A DNA stretch of 15,823 nucleotides from Bacteroidales bacterium (GTDB lineage: Bacteria; Bacteroidota; Bacteroidia; Bacteroidales; JALTDM01): contig JALTDM010000337.1 in assembly GCA_027074135.1 (NCBI GenBank), forward strand, positions 1 to 15,823. Reading direction: 5' to 3'. Position 1 is the stretch's first letter. The number at the start of each line of letters is the position of its first letter. Shown piece by piece: positions 8,601 to 15,813 of the stretch. A program made the position numbers and the translations under genes. The notes under the pieces were generated by a model, which worked only from the letters and a program-made list of their open reading frames with translations, was not told the origin of the DNA and made no database searches.

Positions 8601-8875
8601 TCTTTTTCGTCATCGTTAATATCTTCTCTTGTTGGAACCCATCCGTTAAGTTCAAGTGTATCTATTTCTATAATAATTCCTTTTTTAGTAACATAAAATT
8701 TTTCTACTGAATTATTTATACTTGTAAAAAGAATCTTCCTATTTGCTATATTTTCTACTTGGCCAATATTTTTAATAAATACTTTTTTTATTAGGTCGGT
8801 TCTTGACCATTTTAATTGGGAGTATGCAGATATCCATAAAATTACACTTACCCCTAAAATAAATATCTTTTTCAT
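4409..8875 (-). CDS. T9SS type B surface protein: DUF7948-like head, propeller-like region, six SprB repeats, PKD domains
   Basis: This is a 1488-residue predicted secreted protein. Residues 1-20 (MKKIFILGVSVILWISAYSQ) are a signal peptide. Residues about 31-240 resemble the DUF7948 domain found ahead of SBBP-type repeats (FIKNIGQ, then KFYVTKKGIIIEI). Residues about 252-590 are repetitive, with GNVYVYVD, NLYCVYAH and NTIYVGGNNGN motifs, and are probably a beta-propeller. An Ig-like stretch (594-690) leads to six SprB-type repeats, with first cysteines at 696, 772, 848, 924, 1000 and 1075. Then come an Ig-like domain (1141-1217), two PKD domains (about 1220-1303 and 1307-1386; WNFGDNDN, WSFGDGDSS), and the gliding motility-associated C-terminal sorting domain (1389-1488; PTAFTPDNDGINDLF, YDRWGELVW). 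The sorting domain predicts export by the T9SS and surface attachment. Adhesin or fibre function is inferred. The last 427 or so residues nearly duplicate the tail of the upstream neighbour. Confidence 0.92.
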   Translation of the reverse strand: MKKIFILGVSVILWISAYSQLKWSRTDLIKKVFIKNIGQVENIANRKILFTSINNSVEKFYVTKKGIIIEIDTLELNGWVPTREDINDDEKELKDLKPVKYFVFSEWENINPDVKIVPLDKAEGYFTFGNVRDKKANGYKKILFKNAYPNIDILYSFPKDSSGYKYEIILHPGADISDLKLNYYGDVKKVSINKLGNIIISTPLHFLIDHAPQDLVTESGKTYPVFFHLTEKNLIEFKSQTSAVNENAQIDPWVSGIQGYSNAYAFEVDYDYDGNVYVYVDLNTYDFVQKYSPTGSLVWTHNINNINTNYEGNFMVDRNLQKIYISEGFNGSGARTYRIDYNGNPDGFMSNQNGSFREMWCLVFDCSSNRVMGFGGGTNSNLNGGLIDPNTGAVQTANFTGLGSTDQDIVHAVTDPAGNLYCVYAHVSGYCDHYLLKVNSSMNGHDWMVVHNGVTGFEECSNHPPGYSCWNGSNAFNALAANDEYLYLYDGATIAAYDKTNGTQLATISTGMSNKQQGGIAVDDCNTIYVGGNNGNILVYTFDGSSFSGPIDNISLNWPGSLVWDVMYDKNFNLIYASGKDGVAAINATHSYNCSSASNSFDNSYFCVGNQVNAVTTVNTTLPNPVINYTWSDQNGNILQQHQNTTNLSDTLFNMQFGMTYRIKVQINPPCGPISFDSIVVPASISDTILPIMVNCYGENSGSATVQITEGIAPYTFSWSNNDNDSIAENLTAGTYFVTINGGCGLSTTDSITITQPPLLTTSISNIDTVLCYGDTNGTATVNAQGGVSPYTYLWDNGETTPTATSLVSQLHFVTVTDAHGCTAIDSAYIPTPQPLQIILDSIVDISCFSFNDGAVYISPSGGTPPYNFNWSTGDNTQNIENLVAGTYYLTLTDYHNCQVIDSFVVTEPPLLTTSIDNIVNVNCNGENNGQATVEIQGGTSPYNVSWDNSITTPGNTLLNAGTHTVTVTDAHGCVTTDTVTITEPPLLTIVLDSSKDVLCYEGNDGQAYFTASGGTPPYSYLWSNGLTTDYSTTLTAGIYTITVTDDHGCSAEAQAVINQPDELIVTTPPNIQHCNGLPLTVEASVTGGTLPYTYTWSNGSTSPTLNITPTEDMTVSVTVTDANGCTATSSTVIDVNDPVQFNIFVSRDSVCKGDRVILSGTVTGGVGSPYSITNQNGDIVTFPVMLTVSHDTTIILTATDACGSHDADTVVVNVYPMPFVMFAADTIAGCQPFTVNFNVTEGADQIHNHIWNFGDNDNINLSLGPNPHHTYNDYGVYTVTLMYTTNKGCKDTVQIEDMITVYKKPKAEFVNDPQVGTVVNPVIDFINQSEDNVLNFWSFGDGDSSIQVNPRHKYPNVANTYQAVLIVESDKGCKDTAIANIEIQDVPVFYAPTAFTPDNDGINDLFFVIARNIDMSKEFYLSVYDRWGELVWATNKYDPENPSKYGWDGTVKGGSKQAPPDVYVWRCVYYTKDGNSHNRSGNVTLIR
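5456..6790 (-). repeat. Tandem array of six SprB-type repeats (228-bp period)
   Basis: First-cysteine codons of consecutive repeats lie 228, 228, 228, 228 and 225 bases apart, at 6788, 6560, 6332, 6104, 5876 and 5651. Each unit has a C-x-x-x-x-x-G start, a GGTxPYxxxW centre, and a TVTDxHGC ending with the second cysteine 48-51 residues after the first. The units differ substantially in sequence, so they are old repeats whose length has been held constant. Confidence 0.9.
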
Positions 8876-8992
8876 AGTTTTTTTATTTATAACTTTAATA
8901 GTCTGTTTAGGTTGCGTGAAATTAGCATGAATTTATATAAAAAACAAGTAATGTTAAATGATTGTTGTAAGAAAAATAATATTTACATCTTA
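8876..8992 (-). promoter_or_regulatory. AT-rich spacer with a possible promoter for the 1488-residue protein gene
   Basis: This 117-base gap is the only sizeable one in the minus-strand cluster. On the minus strand, TTG (8945-8947) and TAATTTCA (8917-8924) are 20 bases apart, the right spacing for a Bacteroidota promoter. The -7 box matches only four of the six fixed positions of TAnnTTTG. An A-rich leader precedes the ATG. I see no hairpin terminator and no small gene. The gap could mean separate expression from the two upstream surface-protein genes. Confidence 0.28.
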
Positions 8993-10274
8993 TCATTTTA
9001 TTAAAGTAACCTTTCCGGCTCTATTATGGCTATTACCGTCTTTAGTATAATACACGCATCTCCATACATAGACATCAGGGGGTGCTTGTTTAATTCCGCC
9101 TTTAACAGTACCGTCCCAACCGTATTTTGAAGGGTTTTCAGGATCGTATTTGTCTGTAGCCCATATCAGTTCACCCCAACGGTCATAAACGCTTAAATAA
9201 AACTCTTTTGACAGGTCTATATTTCTAGCGATAACAAAGAATAATTCATTAATTCCGTCTCCATCCGGAGTAAAAGCCGTAGGAGCATAAAACACAGGCA
9301 CATCTTGTATTTCTATATTAGCTATTGCCGTATCTTTACATCCTTTGTCCGATTCAACTATAAGTACGGCTTGGTATGTGTTGGCAATATTTGGATATTT
9401 ATGTCTCGGACTAATCTGAATAGAACTGTCCCCGTCTCCAAAACTCCAGAAATTAAGCACATTATCTTCAGACTGATTTATAAAATCAATAACGGGATTA
9501 ACAACTGTACCGACTTGCGGGTCGTTAACAAATTCTGCTTTTGGTTTTTTATATACAGTAATCATATCTTCTACTTGAACAGTATCCTTACACCCTTTGT
9601 TTGTAGTGTACATTAGAGTTACAGTATAAACACCGTAGTCGTTATAAGTGTGAGAAGGATTTTGTCCAAGAGACAGGTTTATGTTGTCATTATCTCCAAA
9701 ATTCCAAATGTGGTTGTGAATTTGGTTTGCTCCTTCAGTTACATTAAAATTAACAGTAAAAGGTTGGCATCCTGCAATTGTATCAGCAGCGAACATAACT
9801 AAAGGCATGGGATAAATGCTAACAGTTGCTGTATCTTCGTCATGAGAACCGCAAGCATCAGTTGCAGTTAATATGAATGTTGTATCATGGTTTACGGTTA
9901 CCATGACAGGAAAAGTAACCACATCGCCGTTTTGGTTGGTAATATTGTAAGGAGCACCGACTCCTCCTGTTATAACACCGGAAAGTACAACCCTGTCTCC
10001 TTTACACACACTGTCATTACTAACGAATATATCAAATTGTACAGGGTCGTTAACATCAATTATAGTAGAAGAGGAATCAGTACACCCGTGAGCATCAGTA
10101 ACTATTACCGTAACAGTCATATCTACGGTAGGTTCAATATTTAGTGTAGGATAAGTACTTCCGTCGCTCCAAGCATATGTATATGGAAGAGTTCCTCCTG
10201 TTACAGACGATTCAATAGAAAGTGGTAGTCCGTTGCAGTGTTGTATGTAATCCGGAGTTGTAACAATAAGTTGT
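8993..10274 (-). repeat. Direct repeat copy B: shared stalk and sorting-domain module
   Basis: This is the partner of 4409-5690, at a constant 4584-bp offset with no insertions or deletions. It carries the same six-part tail (SprB-type, Ig-like, PKD, PKD, sorting domain). Most base differences fall at third codon positions. The pattern points to selection on the protein rather than a very recent copy. Upstream of 10274 the two genes differ: this gene has a PKD-like domain between SprB repeats where the other has an unbroken array. Confidence 0.88.
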
Positions 10275-12187
10275 TCGGGTTCATTTACGACAGTTGAAGT
10301 TGAAGCAGTACACCCTCTGGAATCTGTAATTGTTACAGAATAATTACCTGCAGGAAGATTATTTATTGCAGTATCGGAGGCACCATTATTCCACGCATAA
10401 GAATATTGTGGGATACCACCTGTAACATTAGAAGTTACTTGTCCGGTATTGTCTTGAAAACATAAAAGGTCTTGCGGCGTTAGTGTTACATTAAGTTGGG
10501 GTGGGTTTTGAATAGTTACTGTTGTTGTATCGGATACACAACCATTTTCTTCCACCCATAAAGAAACATCGTAAAAGCCGGGACTAAGCCAATTTAACGA
10601 GTATGGACCTTGTCCACTTCCTGTAATAACATTGGCATTTGAGAAAGTCCAGTGGTAATGCCCGGCAGGAGTAGCATTACCGGTATATTGCACTGTTGTG
10701 GTATCTTGATAACACCAAACAGAGTCAATAGTAAAATCAGAGGTTGGCGTTGGATATAAAGTATTAACTTGATAATTTTGAATGATGGAACATCCGTTGT
10801 TGTCAGTAACAGTAACTGTATATGTGCCTTGAGTTAAACTGTCAATGTCTTCTGATGTTTGTCCATTGCTCCAAGAGAAAGAATAAGGAGGCGTGCCTCC
10901 GGCAGGTGTAATATCTATAGACCCGTTAGCGTATCCTGGACATTGTTCGTGTATTATAGAATCTGAAGAAATAATCAGTTGAGTTGGTTGATTTATTGTT
11001 GCAGAAGTTGAAGTGGTACAGCCATTTGAGTCGGTAACAGTTACGGTATAATTACCTGCATAAATATTAGTCAGATCTTCAGAAGTTGAAGAGAATCCGT
11101 TAGGTCCTGTCCATGAATATGAAAACGGTGTTGTCCCTCCGGAAACAGAAATATCAATGCTTCCGTCGTTACCATTATAACAAGACACATCTGAAGTTGA
11201 AGTAACAGATACGGAAGGGTATGAAACAGATACTTCATATTCACCTACATCACATCCTTCTGAATTAGAAATTCTGGCTTGGTAGGTACCTTCTCCATAT
11301 CCAAGGGCTGAAACGTTTAATGTACTATCTGTTTGACCTACTATTGCTACACCATTATAATACCACTGCCAATTTCCATCTACTCCGGAATGTGCATGTA
11401 AAACTAAATCATTTGTACAAAGATGACCTGTTGCATCTATTGATACTGAACTAAATGCTGATGTAACATTAAGTATAAGGTTATCTAAATAATAATATGT
11501 GTAACCGGAATTTGAATTACAAGGAGGACCAAAAACAAGTGCATATATATCCTGTGTTGGGGTAAATGTTACAGTCAAATTTATCCATTCGTGAGAGTCA
11601 AAATGCACATGTACACTGGTTAGTTCTTGCCAACTTCCTTGGCCTACAGGACAATTATCTCCGTCAAAAGGCAAATTGTTGCAATCAGTTGCTCCAAAAA
11701 ATGTTAAATCAAAATCCGGAGACATGTTAGAGGGACCAACCCAGAAATTTAGAATGTATGTATTGCCTGCCTGCATAGGTGTTGATAAGCATGCCCCAAC
11801 ATATTCTTGCCAACCTGACATATTAATAAATCCCACATAACCATTACCGTCAGGTGCTGGTAACGGAGGTAAACCAGCATAATCATTACCGGCTTGGCCA
11901 CATGTATTCCAATAATCGGAAGTGGCATCTGAAGCTTGTATCCATGTTACTGCGCAACTTAATTCAGAAAAGTCATTGGGGCAACATGTATAGTCTTCAA
12001 AACTCGGGTTTGGAATCATTGACGGAACGGTTGTTGTAAACCCGTCACAATTACAATCGGGGTCATTTAAGTCTATAAGACCGTCACCATCATCGTCAAT
12101 ACCGTTATTACATATTTCTGCTCCTTGTGACAAAACAATTTGTGTAGATAATAATATTAAGAAAATTATGTTGATAATTTTTTTCAT
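8993..12187 (-). CDS. T9SS type B surface protein: MopE-type motif, carbohydrate-binding-like head, SprB and PKD repeats
   Basis: This is a 1064-residue secreted protein. I start it at the ATG at 12187, which opens a normal signal peptide (MKKIINIIFLILLSTQIVLS). An in-frame TTG 18 bases upstream would add a charged, unneeded extension. Residues 24-45 hold a calcium- or metal-type motif, EICNNGIDDDGDGLIDLNDP, as found in MopE-like proteins. Residues about 56-241 look like a carbohydrate-binding-type jelly roll (NPSFED, SGWQEYVG, AGNTYILNFWVG, ending YYLDNLIL). An Ig-like domain (248-325), SprB-type repeats beginning at Cys336 and Cys416, a PKD-like domain (482-562; ITGSGQGPYSLNW), SprB-type repeats at Cys576 and Cys651, an Ig-like domain (716-793), two PKD domains (796-962) and the sorting domain (965-1064) follow. 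The head is cysteine-rich (11 Cys in residues 26-223), suggesting disulfides outside the cell. Glycan binding is plausible but unproven. It lies 19 bases downstream of the 1195-residue gene and is probably cotranscribed with it. Confidence 0.92.
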   Translation of the reverse strand: MKKIINIIFLILLSTQIVLSQGAEICNNGIDDDGDGLIDLNDPDCNCDGFTTTVPSMIPNPSFEDYTCCPNDFSELSCAVTWIQASDATSDYWNTCGQAGNDYAGLPPLPAPDGNGYVGFINMSGWQEYVGACLSTPMQAGNTYILNFWVGPSNMSPDFDLTFFGATDCNNLPFDGDNCPVGQGSWQELTSVHVHFDSHEWINLTVTFTPTQDIYALVFGPPCNSNSGYTYYYLDNLILNVTSAFSSVSIDATGHLCTNDLVLHAHSGVDGNWQWYYNGVAIVGQTDSTLNVSALGYGEGTYQARISNSEGCDVGEYEVSVSYPSVSVTSTSDVSCYNGNDGSIDISVSGGTTPFSYSWTGPNGFSSTSEDLTNIYAGNYTVTVTDSNGCTTSTSATINQPTQLIISSDSIIHEQCPGYANGSIDITPAGGTPPYSFSWSNGQTSEDIDSLTQGTYTVTVTDNNGCSIIQNYQVNTLYPTPTSDFTIDSVWCYQDTTTVQYTGNATPAGHYHWTFSNANVITGSGQGPYSLNWLSPGFYDVSLWVEENGCVSDTTTVTIQNPPQLNVTLTPQDLLCFQDNTGQVTSNVTGGIPQYSYAWNNGASDTAINNLPAGNYSVTITDSRGCTASTSTVVNEPEQLIVTTPDYIQHCNGLPLSIESSVTGGTLPYTYAWSDGSTYPTLNIEPTVDMTVTVIVTDAHGCTDSSSTIIDVNDPVQFDIFVSNDSVCKGDRVVLSGVITGGVGAPYNITNQNGDVVTFPVMVTVNHDTTFILTATDACGSHDEDTATVSIYPMPLVMFAADTIAGCQPFTVNFNVTEGANQIHNHIWNFGDNDNINLSLGQNPSHTYNDYGVYTVTLMYTTNKGCKDTVQVEDMITVYKKPKAEFVNDPQVGTVVNPVIDFINQSEDNVLNFWSFGDGDSSIQISPRHKYPNIANTYQAVLIVESDKGCKDTAIANIEIQDVPVFYAPTAFTPDGDGINELFFVIARNIDLSKEFYLSVYDRWGELIWATDKYDPENPSKYGWDGTVKGGIKQAPPDVYVWRCVYYTKDGNSHNRAGKVTLIK

Positions 12188-12206
12188 GTTTAATTTTTTT
12201 AACAAA

Positions 12207-15200
12207 TCAATATATTACAGTTACTTTCCCGCTTTCTTCGTGATATTTACCCAGTTTGTCATAAAATGATGCATACCATATATAAATTCCGGGCTTTACT
12301 TTCTTATTATTTTTAGCTTTACCGTCCCATCCGTCATCAAGTTTGTTTGTTTGCCAAATTACTTCCCCCCAACGATCGTAAATCTTAAGATTATATGTTT
12401 TCTCATCAATGTTTCTACCAAAAACTCTGAAAACATCATTGACGCCATCATTGTCAGGAGTGAAAGCAGTAGGAACATAGAAAGTGTAAATATCATTTAC
12501 AACAAGTATGTATGTAGTAGTGTCTTTACAACCCTTATCACTTTCTACAAATAAAGAAACTAAATATTCTCCCGTGTCCCTATATGTATGAGAAGGATTT
12601 TCTGCCAGGCTGCTGTCTCCATCTCCAAAACTCCACGCATAAAATACTGCATTTTCGGACTGATTGACAAATTCTACTTGCGGTGTAATAATATAAACTG
12701 TTTGAGGAATAGTATAAAAATGTGCAACAGGATCTGGATATACTTCTATAAAATCAGGTTTTGTAAAGCTTGTTTTACATCCTTTATCTGTAATAACCAT
12801 CAATGTAACATCATATAATCCGGATTCGGTAAATGTATGAGTTATATGATCTCCTTCATATAGGTTGGTACTATCTTCTAATATCCAAAAAGCTGAATAA
12901 TTGGGGTTGGCAGAATTATTATTAAAATGAACAGTAAGAGGACCACAACCTTCAGTTGTATCTGCAGAGAAAGACAAGGCAGGAATCGGATATACACCTA
13001 TCGATACATTATCTGAGGCTTCCGTTCCACACAAATCTGTTACAGATATGCTGTAATTATGATTTAATGAAGTAGGATAAACTATAATTTGCGAGTTTAC
13101 ATTATTATTGTTCATAGTAACTGTGTATGGAGGTAATCCTCCTGTTATAGTGAAATTTATCGGTACTGATTCTCCGGGGCATACGCTGTCGCTTTCTGCT
13201 TCTGCAAATATACGTAAAGTATCGGGTACAATAATGTTTATATAATATTTTGAACTTTGGCATCCGTTATCATCTGTTACATATACCCAATATTGTTGGT
13301 TACCACTTACATAAACATTTACAAGTGATGTTGTGTCACCGGTACTCCAATGGTAAGAATATGGATAAACACCTCCTGTAACGGCTGCATAAATTGTTGT
13401 TGAATCATGATTACATGTTCTTAAGGTTTCGGGTACACTTACAATCAAAGGATCAGGTTCATAAATAGAAGCGGTATCTGTTGCGGTACATCCGCCATTA
13501 TCGGTTACAGTTAGAATAAAGGTACCTTCATCTATTCCATACAATGATTCATTTTGGCTACCGTTATTCCATTCATAATGGTATGGTTCTCTTCCACCTG
13601 TTACGTATGATTCAATTTGTCCGTTATGTGAACCGTTGCATGTTGGATTAACAGGAGTTAAATTTACTTGTAACGGGTATGGATTATAAATAGATATAAT
13701 ATTTGTATCTGAATAACAGCCATTGTTGTCAACCCACAATGAAATATAATGAACTCCTGGATTATTCCATGTAACTGTTATTGGACCGGGTCCATCGGTA
13801 GATGATGCTTGACCTCCGTAAAAATTCCAGTGAAAAATGGCATTGTTTCCTGCCACACCTGAATACTCTACTGTTGTATTATCACCGTAACAGTTTATAG
13901 TATCTGCGGTAAAAGGTGCGGTTGGCGGTAAGATAAATGTTATACTGACGGTATCGTAGTTATCACAGTTGTGTAGATTATCAATTTCATGTAAAACAAA
14001 GTCATAAGTTCCTGCAGTACTTACTGTAACAAATGTATTTGGGTCGTCAGGATGTAGGAAACTAACTGTTGCCCCTGATGGAGCGTTGGCAACAGACCAT
14101 ACTCCTGTATTGGTTGGATTTGAAATAGTTCCTTGTAAATGATAAGTATATCCGCATACTTCATCATTAGTACCTGCATTAGGCGTTGGTGCAGGTATAA
14201 TATGAACTGTGTCGGTGACGGGAGTTCCGTCACAACCTTCAGAACTAATAACTTGAAGAGTTATAGTTATATCACCCAAATTATTCCAATTAACTTGATA
14301 TGGTCCTTGTCCGGAGCCTGATATTATATTTGAACCACTACCGAAATCCCAATAATATGTGTCGTCTGCATCACCGGTTCCAGTATATGTTATTGTAGTA
14401 CTGTTGTTTGAGCATAATGTATCGTCTTGTATATGAAAATCAGATGTAGGAATAGGATTTATAGTGATTGGCATACTTACAGTATCGCTATCGCAAAAAG
14501 CAGCAACAACCAATTGGGTAGTGTAATTACCCGGAACGTCATATTGTACTTGATAAGGTCCGTAACCACTCCCCGATATTATGGTTGCATTAGGTCCAAA
14601 ATCCCATAAATATGTTATTCCTGTATCATTTTCATTTCCTCCCGTGTAGGTATAAGTTATAATTGAACCCTCGCAAACATCCTGATGGTCTGCTGTGAAT
14701 GAAGCATTAACTAAAGGCTCATCTAATATTTGGAAAGAAATTGTATCCGAGATTCCACATCCTGTTGTATAAATGATGTATAAAGATTCAGTACCTTCTG
14801 TTTCGTTATCTTCATATGGATGTATATAATATGTTACAGAATCTTGACCAGCAGGAATTGTAACCGTAGTAGGTAATGGTTCATAGTCAACTCCGTAAGT
14901 AGCTGTTCCTGCGTAATTTACCGAAAATGATGTGTCAGAAGAATTATCTCCACTTCGATAAAAGGTAACATAAGCATCTACACAATTTTCTACTGCTGTA
15001 TTAAATCCGTTAGCAGTAAATCCTGTTTGCCAACTAACCGGAGCGGTAAAACTATTTGCTTCCAAAAAAACTCCGGAATCGTAAATTCCATCACCTGCGT
15101 CAGCAATTGCAATTTTTATATGATAAGTTTGGCAAGGTACAATATCAGCTTCCGCAGTCAGAACAACAGTCATACCATTATAAACAATAGTGTTTCCGTT

Positions 15201-15794
15201 CTGATTATCAATGTAATATTGAGAATTTGTATGGTCATTAACATTGTCAATGGTGACAGGTGTTGATGTTCCGGGTATTAATGCTATATTTAATGCATTG
15301 TAAGTTCCTCCGTTAGGATTGGGACCTGTTAAGAAGAATCCGAAAGCATCGTTATATCCGGCACCTACATATTCCGGATATTCTTCAGAAGCAAATACAT
15401 AATTAAATTGGATATGATTAGATTCGGTGTAGAAGTCAAATTCGAGTACTGCTGCATCATGTGTTGTTGCATTTGAAATAGAATTCAAATTATTATCCCC
15501 TGGTCCTGAATAGTCTGTAGAAGCGAAAGAACTTCCACTTTGTGGGACATCTGTGACATTCCCGGATGCTAAAACAATGCCTCTATCCATCCCTAAATTA
15601 GTTGTATTACCATTGCTGAATTCACCTATCTGTTGGGTGTTTCCAGAATAAGTAACATTAGATACAGTTACACCACTGCCAAGAAGTACATTTTGTACAT
15701 AATATGTTGCTGAATTTCCCGTTGAAACGGTAAGTTGAGAAAAAGAAGGAAAATAAGTTAGTAGGAAAATTATATATAGGAGTTTTTTTATCAT
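12207..15794 (-). CDS. T9SS type B surface protein: choice-of-anchor L head, Calx-beta-like, PKD and SprB repeats
   Basis: This is a 1195-residue secreted protein with a signal peptide at 1-20 (MIKKLLYIIFLLTYFPSFSQ). Residues about 24-250 match the choice-of-anchor L pattern: LGSGVTVSNVTYSG, GMDRGIVLASG, LEFDF, IQFNYVFASEEYPEYV and NDAFGFFLTGPN. A Calx-beta-like domain follows (about 262-357; GTATYGVDYE, IPAGQDSVTYYI). Then come two PKD-like domains (364-447 and 450-533, both with an ISGSGxGPYQV motif), an Ig-like domain (538-620), a third PKD-like domain (627-703), two SprB-type repeats (first Cys719 and Cys794), an Ig-like domain (859-936), two PKD domains (938-1020 and 1022-1100; WSFGDGDSS) and the sorting domain (1104-1195; PTAFTPDNDGVNDVF, YDRWGEVIW, GWDG). 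Its sorting domain lacks the short insertion seen in the other two proteins. It is the first gene of the cluster as read. Surface display is predicted; its ligand is unknown. Confidence 0.92.
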   Translation of the reverse strand: MIKKLLYIIFLLTYFPSFSQLTVSTGNSATYYVQNVLLGSGVTVSNVTYSGNTQQIGEFSNGNTTNLGMDRGIVLASGNVTDVPQSGSSFASTDYSGPGDNNLNSISNATTHDAAVLEFDFYTESNHIQFNYVFASEEYPEYVGAGYNDAFGFFLTGPNPNGGTYNALNIALIPGTSTPVTIDNVNDHTNSQYYIDNQNGNTIVYNGMTVVLTAEADIVPCQTYHIKIAIADAGDGIYDSGVFLEANSFTAPVSWQTGFTANGFNTAVENCVDAYVTFYRSGDNSSDTSFSVNYAGTATYGVDYEPLPTTVTIPAGQDSVTYYIHPYEDNETEGTESLYIIYTTGCGISDTISFQILDEPLVNASFTADHQDVCEGSIITYTYTGGNENDTGITYLWDFGPNATIISGSGYGPYQVQYDVPGNYTTQLVVAAFCDSDTVSMPITINPIPTSDFHIQDDTLCSNNSTTITYTGTGDADDTYYWDFGSGSNIISGSGQGPYQVNWNNLGDITITLQVISSEGCDGTPVTDTVHIIPAPTPNAGTNDEVCGYTYHLQGTISNPTNTGVWSVANAPSGATVSFLHPDDPNTFVTVSTAGTYDFVLHEIDNLHNCDNYDTVSITFILPPTAPFTADTINCYGDNTTVEYSGVAGNNAIFHWNFYGGQASSTDGPGPITVTWNNPGVHYISLWVDNNGCYSDTNIISIYNPYPLQVNLTPVNPTCNGSHNGQIESYVTGGREPYHYEWNNGSQNESLYGIDEGTFILTVTDNGGCTATDTASIYEPDPLIVSVPETLRTCNHDSTTIYAAVTGGVYPYSYHWSTGDTTSLVNVYVSGNQQYWVYVTDDNGCQSSKYYINIIVPDTLRIFAEAESDSVCPGESVPINFTITGGLPPYTVTMNNNNVNSQIIVYPTSLNHNYSISVTDLCGTEASDNVSIGVYPIPALSFSADTTEGCGPLTVHFNNNSANPNYSAFWILEDSTNLYEGDHITHTFTESGLYDVTLMVITDKGCKTSFTKPDFIEVYPDPVAHFYTIPQTVYIITPQVEFVNQSENAVFYAWSFGDGDSSLAENPSHTYRDTGEYLVSLFVESDKGCKDTTTYILVVNDIYTFYVPTAFTPDNDGVNDVFRVFGRNIDEKTYNLKIYDRWGEVIWQTNKLDDGWDGKAKNNKKVKPGIYIWYASFYDKLGKYHEESGKVTVIY

Positions 15795-15813
15795 TTTTTT
15801 ATCATTTTTTCAT
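15792..15813 (-). other. Stacked mini-ORFs overlapping the start codon of the 1195-residue protein gene
   Basis: Just before the true start, two extra ATGs occur in the other two frames. ATG at 15813 reads M-K-K-stop, and its TGA overlaps the next ATG at 15805, which reads M-I-K-K-stop. That TGA overlaps the real ATG at 15794 (M-I-K-K-L-L). The arrangement reflects an imperfect 11-base tandem repeat, ATGATAAAAAA. It could affect initiation by re-initiation or decoy starts, or simply be slippage-derived sequence. Confidence 0.55.

Noticed and set aside
12188..12205. TTG start at 12205 for the middle surface-protein gene
   Set aside because: It would put MLKKLN before a complete signal peptide that starts with its own ATG at 12187, and it lies almost against the previous stop.
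12188..12225. Promoter before the middle surface-protein gene
   Set aside because: TTGATTTG on the minus strand is one mismatch from TAnnTTTG, but the gap is only 19 bases and there is no -33 element; cotranscription is simpler.
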